Source of the DNA: Vicia villosa
Taxonomy: Eukaryota; Streptophyta; Magnoliopsida; Fabales; Fabaceae
DNA length: 64,000 nucleotides
Reading direction: 5' to 3'
NCBI RefSeq assembly: GCF_029867415.1
Contig: NC_081185.1
Span: forward strand, 38,324,766-38,388,765
The notes under the pieces were generated by a model. It made no database searches and had not been told where the DNA came from. It worked only from the letters and a program-made list of their open reading frames with translations. The translations under genes and the position numbers were made by a program. Shown here piece after piece: positions 31,926-42,174 of this stretch. The first letter of the stretch is position 1. The number at the start of each line of letters is the position of its first letter.

Positions 31926-34065
31926 GATGCCCCTATTTAAGTTTCTTCAACCTGAGACATGAAGATTGAAAATCTTCGTTTTGATAGGGTGGAAGAGACT
32001 TAAATATCAGAAGACGCGAATTTTGGACCTAAGATACCAAAATTGCGAATGATGCAAGGATATCTTTACCGAGGGATATCAAGAACTGACTCCACTGGGG
32101 ACAAGAGATCGGGAAGGATGTCTCAATCCGTTTTAGGAAGAGAATCCGTTTTTTTTTCTTTTTGGGAAAGCAAGTGTATGCTTTACCGGGGAATGATAGC
32201 TTTGTAAGAAAAGCTTACCTATCGACATTATCGACTATCAGCATGGGGATAGACTTGTTTAATAATGCGAAGGTGAAAGGTATGAAACTGTATTACCGAC
32301 TACCAGCATTGTGATAGACTTGACAAGGTAAAAAGAGTTTCAAAGGTTCGGTTAATATTACCGACTATCAGCCTTGTGATAGACATGTTTAATAATATAA
32401 CCAAAACAAAAGGGTTACCGACTATCAGCCTTGTGACAGCGGTTTTGAAGACATGATCAATTATCAGCCGAGTGATAAAATGATTCTGGAGACTTTGTTA
32501 GGGAAATTACTGGTTATTCAGCCTTGTGAACAGTAATAAGGCCCTGATTGTCAAATGGTCTTCATGATTGATTTCCTAGAGAGGAAAAGTCTTTTGAAAG
32601 AGACATAAGCTGCTCAGATGATGAGGCTATTGCTTATGGTCTATTTTTCACGACTCTGTTTGGTGGAATCGGAATTTGAATTTCTGGCAAAGACAAGGTT
32701 CTAACCAAGAATGAATTGGAAAGAGACAGTCAAACAAGACTTTGTACCCATGAGGAATGAACTCGAATGGGGATTTTCTCCTTCGTTTTGAGAGGAGAAA
32801 CTAAAGCAACCTTCTTCCACGAGGAATGATCTCAGTGGGGAACTGGAGAAAGAAGATGTTCTTTCTGCTTATGGGTGACAACCTACTTGGAGAGATGACA
32901 CACCCATACCTGTTTCTTTTTTTCTTTTTTCGCTTTTTCTCTTTTTTTTTTTTTTTTTTTGAGGATAGATATATCCTAAACAAGTGATTTTAAAGCAAAC
33001 ATTGAAAAATGCAAGAATGCATAAATGATGCAAATATGTATGAATGATGAATGTCATGAATGTCGCATGCATGCTGACGAAACTGACAGACAATGGAGTA
33101 TATACTGGAGATGGACCAACGCCGCAATACAACCAGATACTTGGCAAATGTTCTTTAACACGGTGTAGATAACACGGGTGATGAATGGTGTTGCATGCTT
33201 TAGACTTCTCTGGGGAAGATGAGCATTTTTCCTTATTGAGATGGAAGAACTTCTTCACTGGAGATGGAAAATCCTCTTCACTGGGGATGAAGACCTTCTT
33301 CACTGGGGATAAAAGATCCTCTTCACTGGGGATAGAAAAGCTTCTTCACTTCGAGGGATAATTGCTTCAAGAATTCTTTTCTGGGACAAGAATACCGTTG
33401 TCTCAACAATTTTTCAGGGAGAATCCTTTTGTTCATCCTATGGAGACGACTGCTGATGTTCCTTCCGTTGTTCACAACTCAAAGGAAAATTTCGCTTTTA
33501 TTTTGAAAAAGAAAAGTGAAGTAAATTCATTTAAAACTTATTTTTTTCTTTTTTGTTTCAAAAGTGAATAACACGATTAAAGCGTCATTTTGCAAGCTGA
33601 AAGAAATTAAAGATTGCAAACAAATGGGCACAAGGCTCAAATTTATTTAATAGGATGGTAATCAGCTAAAGGCGTGATTCCATGGAGTATTTACAAAAGT
33701 TGGAAATGGTAATTATGCGGAAAAGGCTACATTGAAAGCAATAACCACTATTTCCCCCAACAACTTTGAGTTCCAACTGTGCTTGTTGCTTCAGTTTGGC
33801 AATGATTTGATTGAAGATCCTCTGATGAAGTACAGACTCTTCAGGTGACGAAGTACAGACTGATGCAGTTACTTTGTCATAAATCCCTAATTTTTGCCTA
33901 GATTGCCCTTTCAGGTTTTCAATCTACCAGGATGAATTTTTTCTGTTTTTGTCTCTAATTTTTGCCTGGACCGCCCTTTCGGGTTTTCAGTCCACCGAGA
34001 CGCTCATTTTTGCCTAAGTCGCCCTTTGCGGGTTTTCGACTTACCGAGCTGTTCTTTTGTATTTT
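31926..34065 (-). other. Element A 3' UTR with polypurine tract and repeats
   Basis: Next to the LTR, the minus strand reads AATAGGGGCATC (31926-31937), the polypurine tract. The region then carries a degenerate array of GACTATCAGC(C/A)TTGTGATAGAC units (32220-32540) and CTTCACTGGGGAT units (about 33240-33350). A poly-T tract lies at 32935-32960. It ends with repeated GCCCTTTCGGGTTTTC phrases (33905-34040). No protein-like ORF is found. Confidence 0.8.
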
Positions 34066-37000
34066 TTAGACAAAGTATTTCTTGACTGCATCAGCATTCA
34101 CAGGATGTGGGAGTTCATCACCATCCATGGTTGCAAGAATCATGGCGCCGCCAGAAAATGTTCTTTTGACAACATACGGGCCTTCGTAATTAGGAGACCA
34201 TTTGCCCCTAGAATCTGGTTGAAAAGACAAGATCTTTTTAAGCACGAGGTCGCCTTCTTGAAATTCACGAGGTCGAACCTTTTTGTTGAAGGCTTGTTTC
34301 ATCCTTGCTTGGTATAACTGTCCATGGCATAGAGCAGTCATACGTTTTTCTTCGATTAAGTTCAACTGATCGTATCTGTTTTGACACCATTCAGCCTCTG
34401 ATAACTTAGTCTCCATGAGGACTCTCATTGATGGGATTTCAACTTCTACGGGGAGCACAGCTTCCATGCCGTATACTAGAGAAAAGGGAGTTGCCCCTGT
34501 TGAAGTACGCACTGAAGTACGGTACCCATGTAAAGCAAATGGCAGCATTTCGTGCCAGTCTTTGTAAGTGACGACCATTTTCTGGACAATCTTCTTAATG
34601 TTCTTGTTGGCAGCTTCGACGGCGCCGTTCATTTTTGGTCTGTAAGGAGAAGAGTTATGATGCTCAATCTTGAATTCCTCACATAATTCTTTCATCATCT
34701 TGTTATTCAAGTTTGAACCATTGTCAGTAATGATCTTGCTGGGAACACCATATCGGCAAATGATGTTATTCTTGATAAACCTCACAACCACTTGTCTTGT
34801 AACGTTGGCGTAAGATGCTGCTTCGACCCATTTGGTGAAGTAATCAATTGCTACTAAGATGAAACGATGACCGTTTGAAGCTTTTGGTTCGATCATTCCA
34901 ATCATGTCGATACCCCACATGGAGAAAGGCCATGGAGATGAGAGAACGTTGAGTAGAGTCGGTGGCACATGGATCTTATCTGCGTAGATCTGGCACTTGT
35001 GACATCTCTTCACGTGTTTACAACAATCAGATTCCATTGTCAACCAATAGTATCCTGCTCTTAAGATCTTTTTGGACATTGCATGCCCGTTTGAATGAGT
35101 TCCAAAGGACCCTTCATGCACTTCATGCATTAACATATCTGCTTCGTGTCTATCCACGCATCTGAGCAAAACCATGTCGAAATTTCTTTTGTATAGCACA
35201 TCTTCATTCAGGAAGAAACTGCCAGAAAGTCTTCTTAGGGTTTTCTTATCTTTGTTTGATGCCCCAAGCGGGTACTCTTGAGTTTGAAGGAAGCGTTTGA
35301 TGTCGTGGAACCACGGTTTATCATCGATGACTGCTTCAGTTGCAAATACATAGGCGGGCCTTTCGAGGCGCGTGATTCTGACTGTAGGCATATCATTCCA
35401 ATGATTGACTTTGAACATGGAAGATAGAGTAGCCAAGGCGTCTGCCATTCGATTCTGATCTCGAGGTATATGATGCAATTCAACCTTGTTGAAGAAAGTC
35501 AATAGACGTCTTGCATAATCTCTGTAAGGAATCAAGCCAGGGTGGAAAGTTTCCCATTTGTCTTTGATTTGGTTGATCACGAGGGCTGAATCTCCATATA
35601 TGTCAAGGATCTTGATCCTTAAGTCAATGGCTTCTTCGAGACCCATGATACAAGCTTCATATTCTGCGATGTTGTTGGTACAATCAAATAGCAGTCTGGC
35701 GGAGAATGGGATATGAGTACCCTTGGGAGTGATGATGATTGCCCCAATTCCATTGCCAAAGGCGTTTACTGCTCCATCGAAAATTAGGCCCCATCTTGAT
35801 CCAGGCTCAGGACCTTCTTCAGGTAACGGTTCGTCACAATCTTTCATTTTTAAGTACAAGACATCTTCATCAGGAAAGTCAAACTTGAGAGATTGATATT
35901 CATTAATTGGTTGATGTGCCAGGTGATCGGCGAGAATGCTTCCTTTGACCGCTTTTTGAGCACGGTATTCAATGTCATATTCGGATAACAGCATTTGCCA
36001 TCGGGCAATCCTTCCTGTTAAGGCAGGCTTTTCAAAGACGTACTTGATCGGATCCATTTTGGAGATTAACCAAGTAGTATTGTTGATCATGTATTGGCGA
36101 AGACGTTTTGAAGCCCAAGCCAAAGCACAACATGTTTTTTCGAGCATGGAGTAACGAGACTCACAATCTGTGAATTTCTTACTCAGGTAATAGATGGCAT
36201 GCTCCTTCTTACCAGTTTCATCTTGCTGTCCAAGCATACAACCCATGGATTCTTCTAACACGGTAAGGTACATGATTAATGGTCTTCCTTCAACTGGAGG
36301 AATCAATATCGGTGGTTCTAACAGGTATTCCTTGATACTGTCAAACGCTTTCTGGCAATCTTCAGTCCATACAACCCCTTGATCTTTGCGGAGAAGCTTG
36401 AAAATTGGCCCACATGTAGCAGTCATTTGAGAGATAAATCTGGAGATATAGTTCAATCGTCCGAGAAATCCTCTTACTTGCTTTTCAGTCTTTGGTGCAG
36501 GCATCTCTTGAATAGCTCTGACTTTGTCGGGATCTACTTCAATTCCTCTTTGGCTGACAATGAAACCCAAGAGTTTTCCAGATCTAACCCCAAAAGTACA
36601 TTTGTTAGGATTCAAGCGAAGCTGATATTTCCTTAGTCGTTGAAACAACTTCAAAAGGTATTCAATATGTTTTTCTTCTGTGCTGGACTTGGCTATCATG
36701 TCGTCCACATAAACTTCTATTTCTTTATGCATCATGTCATGAAAGAGAGTAGTCATTGCCCTTTGGTAAGTTGCGCCTGCATTCTTCAATCCAAACGGCA
36801 TCACTTTGTAGCAAAAGGTACCCCATGGGGTGATGAAAGATGTCTTCTCCATGTCTTCAGGAGCCATCTTGATCTGATTATAACCGGAGAACCCGTCCAT
36901 GAAAGAAAAGACGTTGAACTTAGCGGTGTTATCAACCAGCATGTCGATATGTGGTAAGGGAAAGTCATCTTTTGGACTGGCCTTATTCAGGTCACGGTAG

Positions 37001-37590
37001 TCAACACACATTCTGACTTTGCCATCTTTCTTCGGAACTGGCACTATGTTGGCCAACCATTGAGGATACTCAGAGGTGACAAGAAAACCTGCGTCGAGCT
37101 GTTTCTGAACTTCCACTTTGATCTTGTTAGCCATATCAGGGTGAGTCCTTCGCAATTTCTGCTTAACTGGCGGACATTCTGGCTTCAATGGCAAGTAATG
37201 CTGAACAATATTGGTATCCAACCCAGGCATGTCTTGGTAGGACCAGGCAAACACGTCAACATATTCTTTAAGAAGGTCTGTCAACTTACTCTTGATATCA
37301 GCATCAAGCAGCGATCCAATGGTCACTTCTTTTTTGTCTTCTTCAGAACCCAAATTGATCTTTTCTAAAGGCTCTTTGTGAGGCAGAATGGCTCTTTCCT
37401 CGTGCTTAAGTAATCGAGAGATCTCGTCCGGGATCTCCTCTTCTTCCTCTTCTTCGGCTTCGAACACAGGAAACTCAAAGTTGGGAGAGGGCATAGGGTT
37501 ATCGCATTCAATGGGTTTATAAATGCAGGAGTGTATGCAGATTTTTTTTTGAGAAAGTTTTTTTTTATTTTGGTTTTTTAGGATTACCAT
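34066..37590 (-). CDS. Element A pol: RT, two RNase H domains, integrase
   Basis: An uninterrupted frame of 1,174 codons. The first about 27 residues before IECDNPMP are A-rich and probably not translated as written. RT: LVDNTAKFNVFSFMDGF (Asp 232) and YVDDM (294-298). The first RNase H (about 435-560) has lost the usual Asp (YLTVLEES), but the ILADHLA end is kept. A second RNase H follows (about 598-725) with a complete acidic set: Asp 605 (FDGA), Glu 643/645 (AEYEA), Asp 667 (YGDS) and Asp 717 (MADAL). Integrase: HHCC zinc site (His 825, His 832, Cys 863, Cys 866) and a D,D-35-E core (Asp 895, Asp 956, Glu 992). The C-terminus has a GPYVVKRTF-type fold. The second RNase H is characteristic of the Tat/Ogre clade. 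Confidence 0.95.
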   Translation of the reverse strand: MVILKNQNKKKLSQKKICIHSCIYKPIECDNPMPSPNFEFPVFEAEEEEEEEIPDEISRLLKHEERAILPHKEPLEKINLGSEEDKKEVTIGSLLDADIKSKLTDLLKEYVDVFAWSYQDMPGLDTNIVQHYLPLKPECPPVKQKLRRTHPDMANKIKVEVQKQLDAGFLVTSEYPQWLANIVPVPKKDGKVRMCVDYRDLNKASPKDDFPLPHIDMLVDNTAKFNVFSFMDGFSGYNQIKMAPEDMEKTSFITPWGTFCYKVMPFGLKNAGATYQRAMTTLFHDMMHKEIEVYVDDMIAKSSTEEKHIEYLLKLFQRLRKYQLRLNPNKCTFGVRSGKLLGFIVSQRGIEVDPDKVRAIQEMPAPKTEKQVRGFLGRLNYISRFISQMTATCGPIFKLLRKDQGVVWTEDCQKAFDSIKEYLLEPPILIPPVEGRPLIMYLTVLEESMGCMLGQQDETGKKEHAIYYLSKKFTDCESRYSMLEKTCCALAWASKRLRQYMINNTTWLISKMDPIKYVFEKPALTGRIARWQMLLSEYDIEYRAQKAVKGSILADHLAHQPINEYQSLKFDFPDEDVLYLKMKDCDEPLPEEGPEPGSRWGLIFDGAVNAFGNGIGAIIITPKGTHIPFSARLLFDCTNNIAEYEACIMGLEEAIDLRIKILDIYGDSALVINQIKDKWETFHPGLIPYRDYARRLLTFFNKVELHHIPRDQNRMADALATLSSMFKVNHWNDMPTVRITRLERPAYVFATEAVIDDKPWFHDIKRFLQTQEYPLGASNKDKKTLRRLSGSFFLNEDVLYKRNFDMVLLRCVDRHEADMLMHEVHEGSFGTHSNGHAMSKKILRAGYYWLTMESDCCKHVKRCHKCQIYADKIHVPPTLLNVLSSPWPFSMWGIDMIGMIEPKASNGHRFILVAIDYFTKWVEAASYANVTRQVVVRFIKNNIICRYGVPSKIITDNGSNLNNKMMKELCEEFKIEHHNSSPYRPKMNGAVEAANKNIKKIVQKMVVTYKDWHEMLPFALHGYRTSVRTSTGATPFSLVYGMEAVLPVEVEIPSMRVLMETKLSEAEWCQNRYDQLNLIEEKRMTALCHGQLYQARMKQAFNKKVRPREFQEGDLVLKKILSFQPDSRGKWSPNYEGPYVVKRTFSGGAMILATMDGDELPHPVNADAVKKYFV

Positions 37591-37836
37591 TTCCAGAAAA
37601 AAGCAAAAAAATAAAACACATAGTGTAGGGAATTCAAAATGACACTTTATTTATGATTCATTTTTGAAACAAAGCTCTAAACACAAACTCATTTGCCTTG
37701 GGCAGGACAAAGAGGGAAACTTTTAAAACAAAGCACTATACACAAAGTTATTTGGGCGGAACATTTTAAAAGCAAAGCCCTATAAAACATCTCTCTGCTT
37801 TGGGCAAGGCAGGAGGTCAAAATAACAGCGAGGTGA
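37591..37836 (-). other. Intron-like gap between protease and RT of element A
   Basis: About 246 nt with in-frame stops separate the protease ORF from the RT ORF, although both use the same frame. Ogre elements are known to carry an intron at this position that is spliced to join the two. A plausible donor is AAA|GTAATC, directly overlapping the protease stop (minus strand, near 37842-37837). The downstream part is T-rich and then A-rich. I found no convincing AG acceptor just before the conserved IECDNPMP segment. Confidence 0.5.
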
Positions 37837-40659
37837 TTACTTTGAGCGGCGAACAACATTCGGAACGTCGACAGCCTTCCAGTAGCAACGAACTCCTCTG
37901 TGTATTATGTATTCAGGAAAGTTCCCCTCAGAATTATCTTCAGTATTGACATTGACCGCTGGTCGAGCAGGATTTGAAGGTCCTGGTTTGTCAACCTTGT
38001 TCTTTGTAGAGTTGAAACGGTCTTCTTCTACTTCTTGAAGAGCATAAGACGAGTCACAATCTTCAGAATTTTCAGGATGTATTTCCCAGTCTTCAGGATG
38101 AAGAGACTCATTGTCAGCGACACTTTCTGAGTCAACTGCGGGACCATTTTCCCCTTCATCTTCAAAAATGGCATTTATGTGATAATAACCATCTTCAGGA
38201 TTGTAAACCTTGGCAGATGCATTGAAGCTGAAACCTTCAGTAATTTCAGGCTGCTGAGAAAATTGACAGGGCTGATAAGCCTCTTCTGGTTGACTATTAT
38301 ATTCAAAGGAATCTCCCCATCCAGTTGGTTGGATATCCTCAATCGCAATCTTGTAACTTTCAGGTGCAGTGTATTTTACCATATAATCAAATTTTCCACT
38401 TGGTTGTCCCAAGGTGTCCCAAACCTCTGCAGGAATAGGCGGAATTTCTTTAGCACTTGTTTTCTCTGAAGGAGGATATGGTTCTTCCTGAGATATGTAT
38501 CCCGAGTCATTGAGATAACATTTCCATCCTTCTTCAGGATCAGGTAGACCTTCTTCAATGCATTCTTCAATAAGGACATTAACCTCTTGAGGAATTGGGT
38601 TAAGGAATCCTCCACTAATGAATGTTTCTTTGATCGGTCGAAGGGTTTCATCCTTCTTAGTGCAGTTTGAGAATGTTGGTGAACATCCGAGACCTGCTCT
38701 AGTTTCATTCTTGGTAGGGATCACAACTTGCCCCCAGCCAGTGGTAGTTCCATCTTTCACTACTTTCACTGCCTCTTTGTAAGAAGAGATCGATGCTTTC
38801 TTCTTGGAAGATTCGTCTTCTAAAGAGAGACCTTGGAACTGAGTTCCTTCCACATCATCAGCACTGATGAAAGAGAAATTGGATAAATGGCTCACCATCA
38901 AGGCTTGTTCTCCACTTATTATTACCAATTTTCCATTTGTTACAAATTTTAACTTTTGATGGAGCGTAGAAGTTACTGCCCCTGCTTCGTGGATCCATGG
39001 TCGTCCTAACAGACAGCTATAAGCAGCTTGAATGTCCATGACCTGGAAAGTGATTTGAAATGTATGTGGACCAATTGTCATGGGAAGGTTGACTTCGCCG
39101 ATAACAGACTTTCGCGATCCATCAAATGCTTTGACAACTACACCACTGAACTTCATAGGCATTCCTTGGTAAGACAAGCGAGCAAGAGTCGTCTTTGGCA
39201 TCACATTCAAGGAAGATCCGGTGTCTACCAACACATTGGACAAAGAGTCTGACTGACAGTTCATAGAAATGTGCAAAGCAAGATTGTGATTTCTGCCCTC
39301 CTCGGGGAGTTCTTCATCACAGAAGCTTAAATTGTTGCAAGCAGTTATGTTGGCTATTATCCCATCAAAATGGTCAAAAGTCACATCATGATCTACAAAA
39401 GCCTGATCCAAGACCTTCATCAGGGCTTCCCTGTGGGCTTCTGAGTTTAACAGCAATGAAAGTATTGAGATTTTTGAAGGAGTCTGCATAAGCTGATCCA
39501 CAATCTTGTATTCACTTCTTTTGATAAGCTTCAAAATTTCATCAAAATCTGGATTGACATTGGTTCCACTGGACTGACCAACATCAGTGTTTGTATTACT
39601 GACAGGAGTTTCCACAGGATTCCCCACTGGTATATTAACAGGATTTTGCCCAGTTACAGGAGCAACAGGCTGTTTTGGAGGTAGTGGAGTATACACACGT
39701 CCACTTCTTGTTACTCGACTCACATCAGCGATGTTCACGACAGATGAAAGAGTTGGTAAAGGAACTTCTTGTCCATCCTTTATCATTGTTGCATTGTAGT
39801 TGTATGGAACTGCCTTGTCAGAGCCATAAGGAACAGGTCCAGGTAGACAAATGATCAAAGGAGCAATAGGAACCTTTGGCTTGTTGTAAGTAACTTCTAT
39901 GCGTTCGGGCATGTTGAAATGAGGAACGATGACGTTAACTGTAGGCATTTCCGAGTTGATATCTGAGACTAAAAGCTCATGCGGATAACATCCTATCATG
40001 TTAACTTCATTTTCATCCCTATTTCTGTAGATCTCAATAGTACCATTATCTAGCAAAACTTGGAGATCTCTTCTCACAATCGAACACCCGTGAGGATCCA
40101 CACAACATATTCTACAGGAACCGTATTGATGCTGGCGAAAATTCGGCCCCCGACAAAGAGTAGCGTGCATTTGTACCAAATCTGCTCTTGAGAAGTTGAT
40201 ATTATAGACTCGGTATTGGCCAGGACATCCATATACCATGTTTACAACATGCCCTCCATGATTGGGCAGCGGATTTGCTTGCACATTAGGGTTCAAATTT
40301 CTGAAAGAGAGAAGATTAGATCTAACCAACCTCTGAACTTCATATTTCAAAGCTATGCAATGCTCAAGATCATGGCCAGGTGCTCCTTGATGATAAGGGC
40401 ATGAGACCTCAGCTTTGTACCACCATGGGAGTCTCTCAGGTACTGGTGGTGGTGCTCTAGTTTGAACGAGACCTTTTTCAATCAAAGCAGGGTAGAATTC
40501 TGTATATGTCATTGGAATCGGATCAAACTGTGGAGCTCTTTGCACACGATTCTGATTGTTGTTAAGTTGTTGAGCCTGTTGTCGAGGCTGTTGTTGCTGA
40601 AACTGCGGGGTAAATCCCGGATTCGGCGCTGTATTAACGACTGGCGCAATAGCTGAAAC
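37837..40659 (-). CDS. Element A gag C-terminus and aspartic protease
   Basis: It continues the gag frame directly after the TAG at 40660-40662. The first Met is at 40543-40545 and the ORF from there has 902 codons. Numbered from that Met: FDPIPMTYTEFYPAL (7-21), a zinc-finger-like CPYHQGAPGHDLEHC (49-63), a Cys-rich segment (131-154) and a Pro-rich linker (about 280-320). The retropepsin domain carries the active site DTGSS (441-445) and LLGRPWIH further on. The last about 250 residues are acidic, with no recognised domain. The ORF ends at the intron-like gap. The protein is expected to be made as a gag-protease fusion or by readthrough. Confidence 0.85.
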   Translation of the reverse strand, partial: VSAIAPVVNTAPNPGFTPQFQQQQPRQQAQQLNNNQNRVQRAPQFDPIPMTYTEFYPALIEKGLVQTRAPPPVPERLPWWYKAEVSCPYHQGAPGHDLEHCIALKYEVQRLVRSNLLSFRNLNPNVQANPLPNHGGHVVNMVYGCPGQYRVYNINFSRADLVQMHATLCRGPNFRQHQYGSCRICCVDPHGCSIVRRDLQVLLDNGTIEIYRNRDENEVNMIGCYPHELLVSDINSEMPTVNVIVPHFNMPERIEVTYNKPKVPIAPLIICLPGPVPYGSDKAVPYNYNATMIKDGQEVPLPTLSSVVNIADVSRVTRSGRVYTPLPPKQPVAPVTGQNPVNIPVGNPVETPVSNTNTDVGQSSGTNVNPDFDEILKLIKRSEYKIVDQLMQTPSKISILSLLLNSEAHREALMKVLDQAFVDHDVTFDHFDGIIANITACNNLSFCDEELPEEGRNHNLALHISMNCQSDSLSNVLVDTGSSLNVMPKTTLARLSYQGMPMKFSGVVVKAFDGSRKSVIGEVNLPMTIGPHTFQITFQVMDIQAAYSCLLGRPWIHEAGAVTSTLHQKLKFVTNGKLVIISGEQALMVSHLSNFSFISADDVEGTQFQGLSLEDESSKKKASISSYKEAVKVVKDGTTTGWGQVVIPTKNETRAGLGCSPTFSNCTKKDETLRPIKETFISGGFLNPIPQEVNVLIEECIEEGLPDPEEGWKCYLNDSGYISQEEPYPPSEKTSAKEIPPIPAEVWDTLGQPSGKFDYMVKYTAPESYKIAIEDIQPTGWGDSFEYNSQPEEAYQPCQFSQQPEITEGFSFNASAKVYNPEDGYYHINAIFEDEGENGPAVDSESVADNESLHPEDWEIHPENSEDCDSSYALQEVEEDRFNSTKNKVDKPGPSNPARPAVNVNTEDNSEGNFPEYIIHRGVRCYWKAVDVPNVVRRSK

Positions 40660-41865
40660 CTATTGTTGACGATTGACATTTCCTCTTGGCCTCCCTTGGG
40701 ATACCATGTCAACACTTTGTTCTTTCTTCTTTGGGAAACCACTTCCGAACTTTTTGGTTCCGCTTGAAGATCCACCTTCTTTAGTCAGACGTCCGGTTCG
40801 GACCCCTTCTTCTAGACGCATCCCCATGTTTACCATTTCGGTGAAATCACTGGGAGCACTAGCAATCATGCGTTCATAATAAAAGGGACTGAGAGTATTC
40901 AAGAAGATTTTTGTCATCTCTTTCTCTTTTAACGGTGGATTAATCTGAGCAGCAGTTTCTCTCCATCGTTGGGCATATTCTTTGAAAGCTTCATGATCTT
41001 TCTGAGCCATGGATCGGAGCTGATCTCTGTCTGGAGCCATATCCGAGTTGTATTTGTATTGTCGGACAAAGGCCTCTCCTAGATCGTTGAAAGTTCGAAT
41101 ATTGGTGCTATCCAAACCTGTGTACCACTTCAGTGCGGCACCGGTCAAACTGTCTTGAAAGTAATGGATGAGCAACTGATGATTATCTGCATAAGTAGTC
41201 ATCTTTCTGGCATACATTACGAGATGGCTTTGTGGACAAGAACTACCTTTGTACTTCTCAAAGTCAGGGACCTTGAATTTAGCTGGTATTTGTACACTGG
41301 GAACCAAACATAGCTTCTGGGCATTCTTTCCAAACAAATCTTTGCCACGAATAGCTTTGACTTCCAGTTGAATCTTGTTGAACTGTTCTTGGAGATCTTC
41401 CACAAGGTTACGCTGATTTGTGCTATCACCTTGATCATGATAAATCTCATTGCCATCATAAGGAACAGTGTGAACCGTAGGGGTCGGAACTGTCATAGTG
41501 GGTTGAGAAAGTGCCATAGTGATTTGGGAAAAAGTTACCCCTGAATGTGGAATAAATGCTGAACCTTGTGCAGCAGGTGCTTCAGTTGTAGCTGTTTGAA
41601 CCCCAGAGAAATTATGGCGGAAACCTGTACCAAAACTGAAAGGCGGGCCCCAACCTTCTGGCATGGAGAAAGATGGAATGTTGAATGCAACTGTAGAAAC
41701 TGGAGTAGTGACTTCAGATGTTACTGTTGCTTGACTGTTGGGTGGTGGCGGCTGATTCCGTGCGGCCATTAAAGAGTCAACCAGAGTAGTGAGACTTTCC
41801 AACTTTTCCTGAAGGGTGGTCACTGTACCACGAAGCTCAATATTCTCTTGTTCAGAGTGTTCCAT
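40660..41865 (-). CDS. Element A gag (capsid part)
   Basis: 401 codons from the Met at 41863-41865, ending at TAG (40660-40662). Residues 1-35 are a probable coiled coil, followed by a Pro/Thr-rich linker. The Retrotrans_gag core spans about 195-355, with FEKYKGSSCPQSHLVMY, LKWYTGLDSTNIRTFNDL, FKEYAQRWRE and FLNTLSPFYYERMI. A basic, Gly-rich tail (about 355-401) precedes the stop. The downstream frame is the same, and the sequence after the stop aligns with the continuous gag of elements B and C. The TAG is therefore either a point mutation or a readthrough stop. Confidence 0.9.
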   Translation of the reverse strand: MEHSEQENIELRGTVTTLQEKLESLTTLVDSLMAARNQPPPPNSQATVTSEVTTPVSTVAFNIPSFSMPEGWGPPFSFGTGFRHNFSGVQTATTEAPAAQGSAFIPHSGVTFSQITMALSQPTMTVPTPTVHTVPYDGNEIYHDQGDSTNQRNLVEDLQEQFNKIQLEVKAIRGKDLFGKNAQKLCLVPSVQIPAKFKVPDFEKYKGSSCPQSHLVMYARKMTTYADNHQLLIHYFQDSLTGAALKWYTGLDSTNIRTFNDLGEAFVRQYKYNSDMAPDRDQLRSMAQKDHEAFKEYAQRWRETAAQINPPLKEKEMTKIFLNTLSPFYYERMIASAPSDFTEMVNMGMRLEEGVRTGRLTKEGGSSSGTKKFGSGFPKKKEQSVDMVSQGRPRGNVNRQQ

Positions 41866-42174
41866 TACTCTTCTTCTGCTTGAACGAGTATTGTATCTGT
41901 GATCTGATTGCGAGCGTGGTCGAGAAACTTTGAGACGCGACAGCTTGACGATCTATTGGAGAAAGATCCAAAAGATAAGACTCTATACAACAGACTCGAT
42001 ATGCCGAATGATGTATGCAAAAAGAAATTTATGATTTTTCCAAACATTTTAAAGATTATTTCCTTGCAAACATTTGAACACAAACAATTCTTTTATTGAA
42101 TAAATGGGAAATGTTACAACATTGGAGCATAGCTCCTTACAAAAGCAAATGATAAATGAAAATCTAAACAAATC
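41866..42174 (-). other. Spacer between ORF1 and gag of element A
   Basis: About 309 nt without a long ORF in the coding frame. It contains an ATG-poor, T-rich section and could be part of the leader for gag translation. No recognised signal. Confidence 0.5.

Noticed and set aside
32869..33303. 144-codon ORF in the 3' UTR of element A
   Set aside because: Crosses a poly-T tract and CTTCACTGGGGAT repeats. No domain.
34057..37368. Plus-strand ORFs of 60-105 codons opposite element A pol
   Set aside because: They are antisense shadows of a long coding frame.
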